This document shows, one piece after another, positions 47,335-57,415 of a DNA stretch of 64,000 nucleotides. The position numbers and the translations under genes are program-made. The notes beneath the pieces were generated by a model. That model saw only the letters and a list, made by a program, of their open reading frames with translations, had not been told where the DNA came from and ran no database searches. Position 1 is the first letter of the stretch, and each line of letters begins with the position of its first letter. The stretch spans positions 1,364,001-1,428,000 of the forward strand of contig OY759511.1 of the NCBI GenBank assembly GCA_963662395.1. Direction: 5' to 3'. This DNA comes from JAPOXR01 sp963662395. Lineage in GTDB: Bacteria; Pseudomonadota; Alphaproteobacteria; Rhodobacterales; Rhodobacteraceae.

Positions 47335-48609
47335 ATGACCCCTGGCACCGGGATACCCGAGCCCGACATCGAACTGGCTGCCAGGCTGTTCGGCGAACTT
47401 GCCGCCCGAACCGGAGGCGAAGACGGCATCACCCGCACGTCATATGGCAGCGGGGAGCAGATTGGCCATGATCTCCTTCGCTGCCAGGGAGAGCGGCTGC
47501 GGTTACGGGTCGAGACCGATGCGGCGTGCAATCTCTACCTGACCTTGCCCGGCGAACATCCCGGCAAACGCATCATCATCGGCTCCCATCTCGATTCAGT
47601 TCCGCGGGGCGGCAATTTTGACGGGGCCGCCGGTGTCCTGTGTGGATTGTCCGTCATCGCCGGGCTGGCCGCCGTCGGGATTCGACCACTAGGCGACATC
47701 ACGGTGATGGCAATTCGTGCCGAGGAAAGCACCTGGTTTCCGGCTTCCTATATCGGCAGCCGCGCTGCTTTCGGCCAGCTTGCAGGCCGGGAGCTGACCG
47801 GGGTCCGGCGCATCCCGGACGGGATGACGCTGGGTGAGGCCATTGCCGCCTCCGGCGGCGAAGTCGGCCGGCTTTCCCGAGGCGAAGCCTGGCTTGACCC
47901 GGCCGATATCCGGTTTTTCATCGAGCCTCATATCGAACAGGGGCCGTGCCTGGTCTCGGAAGGAATGCCGATCGGCATCGTGACCGGCATCCGCGGATCA
48001 TTCAGGCACAGATCGGCACGCTGCCTCGGAAACACCTCGCATTCGGGCGCCACCCCGCGCCGGCTGCGCCGCGACGCGGTTGTCGGGGCAGCAGAGCTGG
48101 TCATGGCAATGAACCGGCTCTGGCGCACAATGGAACAGGATGGTGACGATCTGTCGGTCACCTTCGGCAAATTTGCAACCGACCCCGCCGAACACGCCTT
48201 CAGCAAAGTTGCCGGCCAGGTGGATTTTGCGCTCGATGTCAGGAGTCAGTCCACCCGTACCCTCGACCAGGTTGAAGGCAAACTTGCCGAATTGGCCGGG
48301 CAGGTCTCCGACAGGCATTCGGTGCAGTTCGACCTCGGTCCCCGGACCGGCAGCCAGCCGGCGTTGATGGATGCGGACATCATTGCCTCCCTGCAAGCGG
48401 CCTGCCGGGCCGAAGCCGCCGCGGCCACCACCATGCCAAGCGGGGCCGGACACGATGCAGCAGTCTTTGCCGACATGGGTGTTCCGACCGGAATGCTGTT
48501 CATCCGCAACCGTAATGGCAGTCACAATCCGGATGAATCGATGGACATCGAGGATCTTGCGGTGGCGGCGCGGGTGCTGATGCGGGTCTGCCTGGAGCCG
48601 CCATCATGA
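47335..48609 (+). CDS. N-carbamoyl-L-amino-acid hydrolase-type amidase (M20)
   Basis: Zinc-dependent hydrolase of the hydantoinase/carbamoylase family (424 aa), which includes N-carbamoyl amino acid amidohydrolase and allantoate amidohydrolase. The ligands are in place: GSHLDSVPRGGNFDGAAGV (His, Asp), RAEESTWFP (Glu-Glu), FFIEPHIEQGP (His) and GSHNPDESM (terminal His). The substrate segment GNTSHSGATPRRLRRDA is also typical. It would complete the breakdown of a hydantoin or ureide by removing a carbamoyl or formamidine group. It starts a coupled plus-strand operon and overlaps the next gene by four bases. Confidence 0.9.
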   Translation: MTPGTGIPEPDIELAARLFGELAARTGGEDGITRTSYGSGEQIGHDLLRCQGERLRLRVETDAACNLYLTLPGEHPGKRIIIGSHLDSVPRGGNFDGAAGVLCGLSVIAGLAAVGIRPLGDITVMAIRAEESTWFPASYIGSRAAFGQLAGRELTGVRRIPDGMTLGEAIAASGGEVGRLSRGEAWLDPADIRFFIEPHIEQGPCLVSEGMPIGIVTGIRGSFRHRSARCLGNTSHSGATPRRLRRDAVVGAAELVMAMNRLWRTMEQDGDDLSVTFGKFATDPAEHAFSKVAGQVDFALDVRSQSTRTLDQVEGKLAELAGQVSDRHSVQFDLGPRTGSQPALMDADIIASLQAACRAEAAAATTMPSGAGHDAAVFADMGVPTGMLFIRNRNGSHNPDESMDIEDLAVAARVLMRVCLEPPS

Positions 48610-49526
48610 CCGACTGCCTCGTCGTGCAGCCCATTGCCGCCGCCGGCCTCACCCTGCTGCGCCGCGCCGGCCTGTCGGTCGGCTTGCCGGACTCCACCTG
48701 CCTCGCCACGCTCGAGCCTCACCTGGCAACCGCCCGTGCCGTCATTACCCGCAACCACGGGCTTTCGGCGGTCGAAATTGCCGCTGCACCGCATCTCGAG
48801 GTCATTGTCAGCCATGGTGCAGGAACCGACGCAATCGACAGCCATGCAGCAGCAGCCAGGAAGATCCCGGTCCTGTCCACACCTGGCGCAAACACCATCG
48901 CGGTTGCCGAACACACGATGGGGCTGATCCTCGCCTGCGCCCGGCAGATACCGCAGGCCGACCTGGCAACCCGCGGCGGTGATTTCGATTTCCGCTACCG
49001 GCAGACCGGTTTCGAGATTGCCGGCAAGACACTGGGGCTGGTCGGCTATGGCCGAATTGCCAGCCGGGTCGCCATCCTCGCCCGTGCCTTTGCCATGGAA
49101 GTGATTGCCGTCTCTCGACATGCAACGGCATCGGAGATGAGTCGCGACGGGATCGAACTCGTGGAAATGGACGAGTTGTGCGCCCGGTCCGACATCATAT
49201 CCCTGCACGCCAGACCGGACCGGCACTACCGGTTTGATTCCAGCCGGATCAATGCGCTGCGAGCCGGGGCCATGATCATCAATACCGCACGTGGCTCGCT
49301 CCTCGACGAGGAGGCACTCATTGCCGCCCTCCGGAGCGGCAGTTTGTCGGCAGCAGCGATCGATGTCTTTTCCCCGGAGCCACCACCGGCGGACAGTCCG
49401 CTCCTGGCATGCCCGAGGCTGATACTCACGCCGCATGTCGGCGGCTCGGCCCGCGAGGCGCTGGACCGCACCGCCATTGCCGCCGCCGAAAAAGTCGTGG
49501 CTGCCCTCGGACTCACCTCGCCATGA
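48606..49526 (+). CDS. D-2-hydroxyacid dehydrogenase family protein
   Basis: NAD-dependent enzyme of 306 aa, with nucleotide loop LGLVGYGRIASRVAILAR near residue 145, Arg in IINTARGSLLDEEAL, Glu in VFSPEPPPADSPLL, and His in LILTPHVGG. It oxidises a 2-hydroxy acid or reduces the keto acid; some relatives act on phosphoglycerate or glyoxylate. The four-base overlaps with the carbamoylase gene before it and pxpB after it show a coupled operon. It is the counterpart of the dehydrogenase at 27478-28440. Confidence 0.9.
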   Translation: MTDCLVVQPIAAAGLTLLRRAGLSVGLPDSTCLATLEPHLATARAVITRNHGLSAVEIAAAPHLEVIVSHGAGTDAIDSHAAAARKIPVLSTPGANTIAVAEHTMGLILACARQIPQADLATRGGDFDFRYRQTGFEIAGKTLGLVGYGRIASRVAILARAFAMEVIAVSRHATASEMSRDGIELVEMDELCARSDIISLHARPDRHYRFDSSRINALRAGAMIINTARGSLLDEEALIAALRSGSLSAAAIDVFSPEPPPADSPLLACPRLILTPHVGGSAREALDRTAIAAAEKVVAALGLTSP

Positions 49527-50248
49527 CCCGCACCTGGCCTCGAATACTGCCATGCGGCGACATGGCGATCACCGTCGAATTCGGTGCAACCATCGATGAA
49601 TCGGTCAACCGGCGGGTCATCGGGCTGGAGCGGGTGGTCGAGAACGAAAACCTCCCGGGAGTGATCGAGACCGTGCCGACCTACCGCTCGCTGCTCGTGC
49701 ATCTCGACCCGTTGACCGCTGACCATGCAAGCCTGTCGAAGACGCTGTCCAGGCTGGCCAGGGCGATCGCCCCGCAGGCACAGAGCCGGCGCCGCTGGAA
49801 GGTGCCAGTCATCTATGGCGGAGAATTCGGCGAAGACCTCGCCATGCTGGCCGATCTGCACGGGATCAGCGAGGAGCGGGTCGCCGAACTCCATGTCCAG
49901 GCAGTCTACCGGGTCTACATGGTTGGTTTCGTGCCGGGATTCACCTATCTGGGCGGGCTTGATCCTCGCCTGACCACGCCGCGCCGAAAAACGCCTCGCC
50001 AGCGCATCCCGCCGGGAACGATCTCGATCGGTGGACAGCAATCGGCCATCGGCTCCATCGAGGCACCGAGTGGCTGGCATCTCATTGGCCGCACCCCGGT
50101 TCGCTGCTTTCACCCGCACCGCGATCCGGTATTCCTGTTCAGGCCAGGCGACGAGGTTTGCCTGGAGCCGGTCGGGGCCGCTGCCTGGGACCAATTGGCA
50201 GAACGGGCCGCTGCCGGCGAAATGGTTGCCAGCTGCGAGACCGGATGA
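49523..50248 (+). CDS. pxpB: 5-oxoprolinase subunit PxpB (KipI/allophanate hydrolase subunit 1 family)
   Basis: A 241-aa cyclophilin-like-fold protein. With PxpA and PxpC it opens 5-oxoproline (pyroglutamate) to glutamate using ATP. Diagnostic motifs are YRSLLVHLDP, VYMVGFVPGFTYLGGLDPRL and RKTPRQRIPPGTISIGGQQSAI. The start at 49523 (ATGA overlap with the dehydrogenase stop) is clear. It overlaps pxpC the same way. Confidence 0.92.
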   Translation: MTRTWPRILPCGDMAITVEFGATIDESVNRRVIGLERVVENENLPGVIETVPTYRSLLVHLDPLTADHASLSKTLSRLARAIAPQAQSRRRWKVPVIYGGEFGEDLAMLADLHGISEERVAELHVQAVYRVYMVGFVPGFTYLGGLDPRLTTPRRKTPRQRIPPGTISIGGQQSAIGSIEAPSGWHLIGRTPVRCFHPHRDPVFLFRPGDEVCLEPVGAAAWDQLAERAAAGEMVASCETG

Positions 50249-51237
50249 CGGGGCTGCGGATCATCGATTGCGGTCCCGGAGTCACGGTGCAGGACCAGGG
50301 CCGCCTCGGCTGGCGCCGGTTCGGCGTCTCCACCTCGGGAGCCATGGATCCCCATGCGGCGGCGCTGGCCAATGCTCTCGCCGGCAACCCGCCACACACC
50401 GCCTGCGTGGAATTCCAGGTGGCAGGCGGCAGGTTGGCGGTCGAGGGAGGCGAGGTGATCGTTGCACTCGCCGGGCCCGGCCCGGTGCTCCGGATTGCCG
50501 GCGCCGCCATCCCCGCCGGACGGTCGGCACTTGCACTGGAAGGGGATGTCATCGAGATCGGACCGGTCACCGGCGGGGTTTTTGCCTATCTGGCGGTCGG
50601 CGGCGGGCTTGATCTTCCGCCAAGCATGGGCAGTCTGTCGGTCCACCGCCGCTCCGGTATCGGCGGCAGGACGCTGGCCGCCGGCGATTTCCTCCCAGCG
50701 GCGGCGTCGGAGCGCGGGGCACTCTCGCAGGCCACCCCCGCCGAACATCCTGCCGGCCCCATCCGGATTGTCGCCGGACCGCAGGATGACCACTTCACCA
50801 CCGAGGCGATGGAATTGCTGACCTGCAGCACGTTCACCGTCAGGCCCGACAGTGACCGCATGGCCTATCGCCTTTCCGGGCCGACCCTTGCCCATCGTGG
50901 CGATGGCAATATCGTCTCCGACGGGGTGCTGGCCGGCAGTATCCAGGTTCCGGGTGACGGTGTGCCGACCATCCTGATGCGAGATTGCCAGACCACGGGC
51001 GGCTACCCCAAGATTGCCACCATCATCAGCGCCGATACCGGGCGCATGGCCCAGATCCCGCCGGGCAAACCCGTGCGGTTTGCTACGGTCTCCGTTGAAG
51101 AGGCGGTCTCCGCCTCTCGCCTGGCCGCCAGACTGCACCGGAAGCACCTGGCATCAATCCGGCCAGCCACATCCCGGCCGACCACTGACTCGCTGCTTCG
51201 GGCCAATCTCGTCGGCGGCGTGACCGCCGGGCACTGA
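50245..51237 (+). CDS. pxpC: 5-oxoprolinase subunit PxpC (KipA/biotin-dependent carboxyltransferase-like)
   Basis: A 330-aa protein with the AHS2 domain. It begins MTGLRIIDCGPGVTVQDQGR, then RRFGVSTSGAMDPHAAALANAL, and has ACVEFQVAGG and DGVLAGSIQVPGDGVPTILMRDCQTTGGYPKIATI near the C-terminal half. It is coupled to pxpB by an ATGA overlap. The stop codon abuts the stop of the convergent pxpA gene with no base between. Confidence 0.92.
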   Translation: MTGLRIIDCGPGVTVQDQGRLGWRRFGVSTSGAMDPHAAALANALAGNPPHTACVEFQVAGGRLAVEGGEVIVALAGPGPVLRIAGAAIPAGRSALALEGDVIEIGPVTGGVFAYLAVGGGLDLPPSMGSLSVHRRSGIGGRTLAAGDFLPAAASERGALSQATPAEHPAGPIRIVAGPQDDHFTTEAMELLTCSTFTVRPDSDRMAYRLSGPTLAHRGDGNIVSDGVLAGSIQVPGDGVPTILMRDCQTTGGYPKIATIISADTGRMAQIPPGKPVRFATVSVEEAVSASRLAARLHRKHLASIRPATSRPTTDSLLRANLVGGVTAGH

Positions 51238-52002
51238 TCATGCCGGCGCAAAAGGCGCCAGGGCCCAGCCATTTGCCTCGAGTGCCGAACGTATGCTGCG
51301 GGCCATGCCAATGGCGGCCGGATTGTCACCATGAACGCAGATCGAGTCGATCGCGACCGCCAGCGATTTGCCGGACTCGGAGACCAGCCGCCGTTCCGAC
51401 ACCATCTCCAGCACTCTTGCGCAGGCCAGTTCCGGGTCGTGAATCACCGTGCCGGGACGGCTGCGCGGCGCCAGGTTGAAGCTGTCGGCATAGGTCCGGT
51501 CGGCATAGATCTCCCGCGCCGCCTGCAGCCCGGCCTTCTCGGCCGCCCGTTCGGTCGGGGTCCCCGGCATCACCAGCCAGACGAGAGCGGGGTCGGCGGC
51601 GGCGATCCCCCTTGCCACGGCCCCGGCCAGCCCGTCATCATCATTGCACGCATTGCCCAGTGCCCCGTGGGTCTTGACGTAACTCATCCGGTAGCCGGCA
51701 AGGCTGCACACTGCCTGGAAGGCGCCGACCTGGTAGGCCACCAGCCTTTCGATTTCACCCTCGGTAATTCCGGGCACCGGCCGCCGGCCGAAGCCGATCA
51801 GGTCCTGGTAGCCGGGATGGGCCCCGACCGCTACCTGCCTGGCCCTGGCCTTGCCGGCCATGCCATGCATGATGCCAGGATCCCCGGCATGAAATCCGCA
51901 GGCAATGTTGGCCGAGGTCACGATGTCCAGCATCGCGTCGTCATCGCCCATCTTCCAGGGCCCGAACCCCTCTCCGAGGTCGGCATTGAGATCAATCTGC
52001 AT
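51238..52002 (-). CDS. pxpA: 5-oxoprolinase subunit PxpA (LamB/YcsF family)
   Basis: A 254-aa protein beginning MQIDLNADLGEGFGPWKMGD, then ANIACGFHAGDPGIM, GAHPGYQDLIGFGRR, VKTHGALGNAC and SICVHGDNPAA, all LamB/YcsF signatures with Asp and His residues of a metal-type site. In most genomes pxpA is cotranscribed with pxpBC, but here it faces them, so the three subunits are not in one transcript. The decayed IS5-like copy lies about 150 bp upstream of its start. Confidence 0.92.
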   Translation of the reverse strand: MQIDLNADLGEGFGPWKMGDDDAMLDIVTSANIACGFHAGDPGIMHGMAGKARARQVAVGAHPGYQDLIGFGRRPVPGITEGEIERLVAYQVGAFQAVCSLAGYRMSYVKTHGALGNACNDDDGLAGAVARGIAAADPALVWLVMPGTPTERAAEKAGLQAAREIYADRTYADSFNLAPRSRPGTVIHDPELACARVLEMVSERRLVSESGKSLAVAIDSICVHGDNPAAIGMARSIRSALEANGWALAPFAPA

Positions 52003-52153
52003 GGTGACCACCATTCTAAACGGCAACAACCCAAACCGAAAGCACATCAAGCCCGGCCATACAGCGAAGCTGACTCCCTCCAGCCGGTGACGGTTTCACC
52101 CCGACAGCCGGGTTCTTCACGCACCATGGCCATTCCTGGTTGATGGGTTCGCG

Positions 52154-52992
52154 ACCGAGGCAGACCAGGGCCTGTCGACAATCATGTTGCCGCGACCACG
52201 CCACTGACGAGATGAATCGCCGCGGCGAAACCGGCGTCGGTCTTGCCCTCGCGGGTGGCGATGGCGCGGAACTCCCTGATCCTTGAGAAGACGTTCCCGA
52301 TCCGGTGCCGCCACTCCATGCATCTCCCGGGGATATGTCCGCCTCCGCCTCGGGGGAATCACCGCCATCGCTCCGCTTTCCTCGATCTCCTCGATCAGCC
52401 GTCTGGCACCCGATGCCCTGTCGCCGATGAGGGTCCCGAAGGAGAAATCCTCCATAGGCTCCGGCACCCCGGCAAGGTCATGCACCTGTCCGGGAAGAAT
52501 CACGAAGCGCACCAGACAGCCAGGGGCATCGGCGATGGCCACGATCCTGCCGGTCAGGCCGCCTCCCGGGCGTCCGATACCCTGCCGGCAGCCCCCCTTG
52601 CGCCGGCCGCCTTCCGGTGTACCTGGACGATGGTGCCGCCGGCGAACACGCATTCGGGGTCGAACTCATCCGGCGCCCGCCCGCAACCTGTTCGAAGACA
52701 CCCGAGAACGCCCAGCGTCGGAACCGCTTGAAGACGCGCCTCCTTGCCGAAGCGCTCCGGTGCGTCGCGCCACAGCACCGCCTCGGGAAACATCCTGCCT
52801 ACTGCCGCGGTGATACCTGGACCGGTCGCCTTGCCGGGCAGCATGGGGCAGGCCGGCGCCCGCATGGCGCCCGCCCGCACCGCCCTCTGCATTCATCCGT
52901 CATCTGCCTCGACTGCTCGTGCCGCCGTTTCGGCGGTCGTTGCGCATGAAATGGCATCGGTTGCCCTGAATCGCAATTCGATTGTCAACAGG
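52154..52992 (-). pseudogene. Decayed IS5-like element, inverted copy A
   Basis: An 839-bp block whose minus strand encodes a degraded relative of the IS5 transposase of copies 1 and 2. FAGGTIVQVHRKAAGARG corresponds to FVDGTIVQAHQKAAGAKG with the catalytic Asp gone. LVRFVILPGQVHDLAGVPEP and FGTLIGDRASGARRLIEE follow in another frame. The slippery A4G5 run is lost. Ends are related to the active IS: ATTGTCAACAGG at the right and CCTGTCGACAAT at the left. The block at 58236-59074 is identical over the whole region I compared but in opposite orientation. Confidence 0.88.
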
Positions 52993-53018
52993 CATTGGAA
53001 TTTGGGCCATAAAATGCT

Positions 53019-54034
53019 TTGGCTCGACCTCTCGATGGTGATCGATATCTCCGCCAATGCGCGGGATGGTACTACTACCGGCACATTCCGCGCCGGGTGC
53101 AGCCCATCTACGAAGGGCAATCGATCTGTCTCGCGCTCGGCACGCAATCACGCGACATAGCCCGCATGCGCCGGGATGAACTGGTCGAAGCCGACGACGC
53201 CAATTGGTTTCAGCTCAAGCTCTCCCTTGATCTTGAAAAGGCCGGACAGACCATGGACACCGCCCATGCGCGCAAGCGCTACGAAATCGTCAAGGCACGC
53301 GCCATGGCGGCGGGCCATACCTATCGTCCGGTCGACCAACTCGCCGATCCCTCCCAGATCGAGGAGATCGTTCGCCGCCTCCTGACCGTGGTGCAGCACG
53401 CCGTGTCGGACGGCAGTCTGAACGAAGCCGTCGTCGATGCCGTTCTCGGCGAGGTCACCTAACCGAAGACGACGGTCTCGGAGGCGATGTAAATTTGCAA
53501 GACGAAGATTGCGCTCGGTGAACTGCGCAGCAAGTCGCCTGCCCAGAAGAAGCTCTGGCACGGCACTAAGGGTCGGTCGCTTCGGTATTTCCTGAAGGTG
53601 ATCGGCGACCTGCCGATTGGCGAGATCACCCGAGAGCATGCCCAGGCCTATTTTGACTGGTGGAACCAGCAGCTTTCGCCCGATGATCCTGGCGAGAAAC
53701 CCAAGAAACCGAATACGGCCGCGCGTCATTTCAGCGACATCCGCAAGCTCTATGCGGAGTATTTCCGCCATATGGGTGGGGAGAGCCGACCAAACCCCTT
53801 CCGCAACATGAACTTCAAGGGCAAGTCGCGGACGGTGATCCCGGCCTTCCGGGATCGCTGGGTGCGCGATAAGATTCTTGTGCGCGGCACACTCGATGGG
53901 CTGACCGAGGTGCTTCACCTCGTCACCTTCATGCTATCGAGACAGGGTGCCGACCGAGCGAGATCATCAATCTGCGCCCAGAGGACATTGTTCTGAAGGT
54001 GAAGGTACCGCACATTGCCATCCGCGCGCGGTAG
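53019..54034 (+). pseudogene. Tyrosine-type integrase, disrupted
   Basis: Phage/ICE-type site-specific recombinase in pieces. The N-terminal part (53019-53462) reads AGWYYYRHIPRRVQPIYEGQ and SLGT-like LALGTQSRD, then stops. The core-binding part continues in a second frame from about 53500: WHGTKGRSLRYFLKVIGDLPIGEITREHAQAYFDWW. After a frameshift near 53945 comes GCRPSEIINLRPEDIVLK, which carries the first catalytic Arg, then a stop at about 54033. The rest of the catalytic domain (HxxR and Tyr) is missing. It probably integrated the segment carrying hipBA. Confidence 0.85.
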
Positions 54035-54402
54035 AATCGAGAAACCAAGAGTGCCATGATTCGTGCATCTGTCAGCCTTACTGTCGTCATGGTATTCTCC
54101 CTGCATCCAGTTGCAGATGCGGGGAAATCAGGCCGGAATGCCTGCCGCATCTGCGAGTTGAGGAAGAAAAAGAGACGCTATATCATAGTGTTAGAACCGA
54201 AGGTGCGTGCCGTGGTGTCGGATCAACCAAGAGTGTTGGCGCGGTCGTCATGAATGCGCTGGAAGGCCGGGTTTGAGGTTTGGTCTGGCAGGCGCGCAGT
54301 TCGAGAGCATCCTGAAGCTGGCGTTTCGAATGCAGCCACTTTTGCATCCTGACAGTTTACAAGAATCGGCGCCTTCAAAACATGAGGCAGACCAATTAAG
54401 AA

Positions 54403-54519
54403 ATTCCCGTTCGGGAATACTGACCTTACAAGAGCGCTCAGGCGCTACAATTGTTCCCGAACGGGAATATTTATCTTGACGTGCGGGCGAGGACTGAGCA
54501 TCTTCCCGATCAGGAAGAT
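54403..54519 (+). promoter_or_regulatory. Palindromic operators upstream of hipBA
   Basis: Three related palindromes lie upstream of hipB: ATTCCCGTTCGGGAAT (54403-54418), TTCCCGAACGGGAA (54454-54467) and the weaker ATCTTCCCGATCAGGAAGAT (54500-54519). Shared core TTCCCG-N2-CGGGAA; the first two are 51 bp apart and the last ends five bases before the hipB start. HipB-type antitoxins bind such repeated palindromes to repress their own operon, so this is the likely autoregulatory region. Confidence 0.7.
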
Positions 54520-54523
54520 CACT

Positions 54524-54739
54524 ATGACCCCAACCGATATTGGAAACACCATACGTGCAGAGCGAAAGGCGCAAGGCCTGCTGCAGGACGAGCTCGCCGC
54601 TGCCGCCGATGTCGGCGTGCGCTTTCTGATCGAACTGGAAGCTGGCAAGGAAACGGCCCAACTCGGCAAGACGCTAGCGGTGCTGGCGGCGCTTGGGATC
54701 GATGTGTCCCTGACCTCACCTGACGGGACGTTCGCATGA
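54524..54739 (+). CDS. hipB: HipB-like antitoxin, XRE-family regulator
   Basis: A 71-aa helix-turn-helix protein: IGNTIRAERKAQGLLQDELAAAADVGVRFLIELEAGKETAQLGKTLAVLAALGIDV, with the HTH at about residues 15-45. It fits the HipB/Y4mF antitoxins, which bind DNA and the HipA kinase. The start at 54524 is chosen because it follows the last palindrome and matches the family's usual start. The stop overlaps the hipA start (ATGA). The reading frame is intact even though hipA is broken. Confidence 0.9.
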   Translation: MTPTDIGNTIRAERKAQGLLQDELAAAADVGVRFLIELEAGKETAQLGKTLAVLAALGIDVSLTSPDGTFA

Positions 54740-55762
54740 CGCGGCGGCTTGTTGTCTGGTGGAATGGAGCTCGCGTCGGCCTGCTTGCGCTGAACGCGTA
54801 TGGCGAGCCGGAGTTTTCCTACGCCGAAGACTGGCTTGCAAAACCGGATGCGAGACCGGTTTCGGCCTCTCTGCCGCTACAGTCCGAACCCTTCGACCGG
54901 CGTGCAACGCTGCCCTTCTTCGAGGGCCTGTTGCCAGAGGCCTCCCAGCGCACGGCCATCGCGCAGGCGCTCGGCATCTCCGAGCAAAACGAGTTCCGGT
55001 TGCTGGAAGAGATTGGCGGGGAAGTCGCCGGAGCCATCGAGGTCTGGCCGGAGGAGGCTGAACCCGCCTCGGTTGATGTGAGGGGTCCCTTCCGAGTTCT
55101 GAGCGATGACGAACTTGTTGCACTCATCGACCGATTGCCAACACGTCCCATGCTGGCGGGCGGCGAAGACGGCTTGCGACTCTCGCTCGCGGGCGCGCAG
55201 TCGAAACTGCCCGTTGTCTGCAAGGATGGCCAAATCGCGCTGCCGGCACCGGGCCAGCCAACGACCCATATTCTGAAACCCGAAATCGTCCGGTTCGAAG
55301 GCACTGCCGAGAACGAGGTTTTCTGCATGCGGTTGGCCCGCGCCATCGGCCTTGATGTAGCGTCGGTCGAGTATCGCAGTATCGGGGACAAACGCTTTCT
55401 GCTGATCGAACGCTATGACCGACAGACGGGCGAGGATGGTAGAATAATCCGTCTGCACCAGGAGGACTTCTGTCAGGCGCTCGGTTTCACCTCGGCGAGG
55501 AAATATGCAAGCGATGGCGGACCGGTCTTCCGCGACTGTTTCGCGCTGATCCGACGGGTAACGACCCGCCCTGCGGTCGAGACCCTGAAGCTGCTCGGTG
55601 CGGCCTTGTTCAACGCCATCATCGGCAATGCCGACGCCCATGCGAAGAATTTCGGCCTGCTGTATCTGCCTGAGCGGACCAAACTTGCGCCGCTCTACGA
55701 CCTCCTCTCCACTGTCGCCTATCCCGATCTCAGCCCGCGCTTCGCCATGAAGATCGGTGGGC

Positions 55763-57172
55763 GGAGCTATTGTCAAAAGTGGTGTTCGGGGTGTCAGTCA
55801 AGCGGCGATCCTTGCTGGCTGATTGTCTGATTTATCGTCTGATGTTGCTTCCTCGACTACCTCGATACCATTTCTGAACTTCACTCCGGTGATGACCTTC
55901 CCCAGCTCCCTGAAGCCGTGCAGCCGTCTCCACCTCCCCTGAGCACACAGACCCAGCTTGAAGATCATGTGCAGCATGCCGTCACGGGTCAGACATCCCT
56001 TTGAGCGGCTGGTCCGGTGGCGGATGGTGGCGAAGGTGGATTCGATCGGATTGGTGGTCCGGATACTCCGCCAGTGCTTGGCCGGGAAATCGTAGAAGGT
56101 CATCAATTCGTCCCGGTCCTTCTCGAGGCACCCGACCGCCTTCGGATACTTGTCCTCCCAGGTCTCGATGAAGAGATCGAACGCGGCCCCGGCATTCTTC
56201 TTCGTGTCGGCCTGCCAGATGTCGTGCAGCGCCTGCCTGGCCTTGGGCTGCACCGATTTCGGCAGGGCATTGAGCACATTTGCAGTCTTGTGCATCCAAC
56301 ATCGCTGATGGCGTGTCCCGGGCCAGATCTCCTCCTGTGCCGCCCAGAAGCCCATGGCGCCGTCTCCGATGGCCAGTTCAGGCGCATTCATGCCGCGGGC
56401 CTTCAGCCCCACGAGGACCTCCCGCCAGCTCTGGGTGGATTCACGAACACCATCCTCTACCGCCAGCAGGTGCTTCTCTCCCTGGTCATTGACGCCGATG
56501 ACCACCAGGCAGCAGAGCTTCGCATGTTCGGCCCTCAGCCCGCTATAGATGCCATCCACCCACGCATAGACCCAGCGATCCCTGTTCAGGGGCCTCTTGC
56601 GCCATTCCTCGTATTCCCGCCTCCAGGAGGCCTTGAGGCGGGAGACGGTGCTTGCAGACAATCCTTTCGCTTCGGGGCCCACCAGGGCCTCGAGGGCCGG
56701 GCCCATCTCGCCGGTGGAGACGCCCTTGAGATAGAGCCAGGAGACACTCGCCTCCAGCGAGCGTGACTTCCGCAGCCAGGGCGGCACCAGGGCCGAGCGG
56801 AAGGCCACCGGCTCGCCGGCCCTGGAGCGGATCTTGGGTATGCGGACGGTGATCGGACCGATCCCGGTCTGGATTTCCCGCTCGGGCAGGTATCCGTTGC
56901 GCACGACACCGGCCCTTCCATCCTCGAGACGGCGGTCCTCGAGCCCGGCAAGCACTTCCTGAAGCTCGGCCTCCACGGCCAAGTGAACGATCTTCCTGGC
57001 CCCGGTGCGGATCAACTCTGCCAGCGGATCACGGGGCTTTGCGTGATCTGCAAGTTCGTATATATTCGTGGACATGGCGGTGTACTCCCCGGTTGGTGTT
57101 TGTCGTGAATTCAATCAACCAGATATGCCGCCTGCCTTCAAACCCCCCGAACACCACTTTTGACAATAGCTC
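55763..57172 (-). mobile_element. IS256-family insertion sequence inside hipA
   Basis: A 1,410-bp element. Ends share an inverted repeat of at least 25 bp that includes GAGCTATTGTCAAAAGTGG. The target duplication CGGTGGGC (8 bp) is at 55755-55762 and 57173-57180; the edges are ambiguous by one base. Everything is intact, so this is a recent and possibly active insertion. Confidence 0.93.
55798..57075 (-). CDS. IS256-family transposase
   Basis: A complete 425-aa DDE transposase (mutator type). The start at 57075 (MSTNIYELADHAKPRDPL) is the family's usual position. Segments include RNGYLPEREIQTGIGPITVRIPKIRS; WVDGIYSGLRAE, with the first Asp; ELAIGDGAMGFWAAQEE, with the second Asp; RCWMHKTANVLNALPK; and RTTNPIESTFATIRHRT, with the Glu. 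No stop or frameshift is seen, so it can probably mobilise its own copy. Confidence 0.95.
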   Translation of the reverse strand: MSTNIYELADHAKPRDPLAELIRTGARKIVHLAVEAELQEVLAGLEDRRLEDGRAGVVRNGYLPEREIQTGIGPITVRIPKIRSRAGEPVAFRSALVPPWLRKSRSLEASVSWLYLKGVSTGEMGPALEALVGPEAKGLSASTVSRLKASWRREYEEWRKRPLNRDRWVYAWVDGIYSGLRAEHAKLCCLVVIGVNDQGEKHLLAVEDGVRESTQSWREVLVGLKARGMNAPELAIGDGAMGFWAAQEEIWPGTRHQRCWMHKTANVLNALPKSVQPKARQALHDIWQADTKKNAGAAFDLFIETWEDKYPKAVGCLEKDRDELMTFYDFPAKHWRSIRTTNPIESTFATIRHRTSRSKGCLTRDGMLHMIFKLGLCAQGRWRRLHGFRELGKVITGVKFRNGIEVVEEATSDDKSDNQPARIAA

Positions 57173-57415
57173 CGGTGGGCGCCGCACACTTGAAGAACTC
57201 TATCCCGCCGATCTGGAAAAGTTCGCCAAGGACATTGAGGTCCGCGCGCCGTTTGTGCGCAGGCGAATGGCTGAGATCGCAGAGGCCATCGTGGAGCAAT
57301 GCGATGGTGTTCTGTACGAACTTGACTTATCGGCTGACCGACAAAAGGTCGTTTATTCGATCACAGACGATATTATTGAGCGGACGCAGTTGATATTGAG
57401 CCGACTCAAGTCGTG

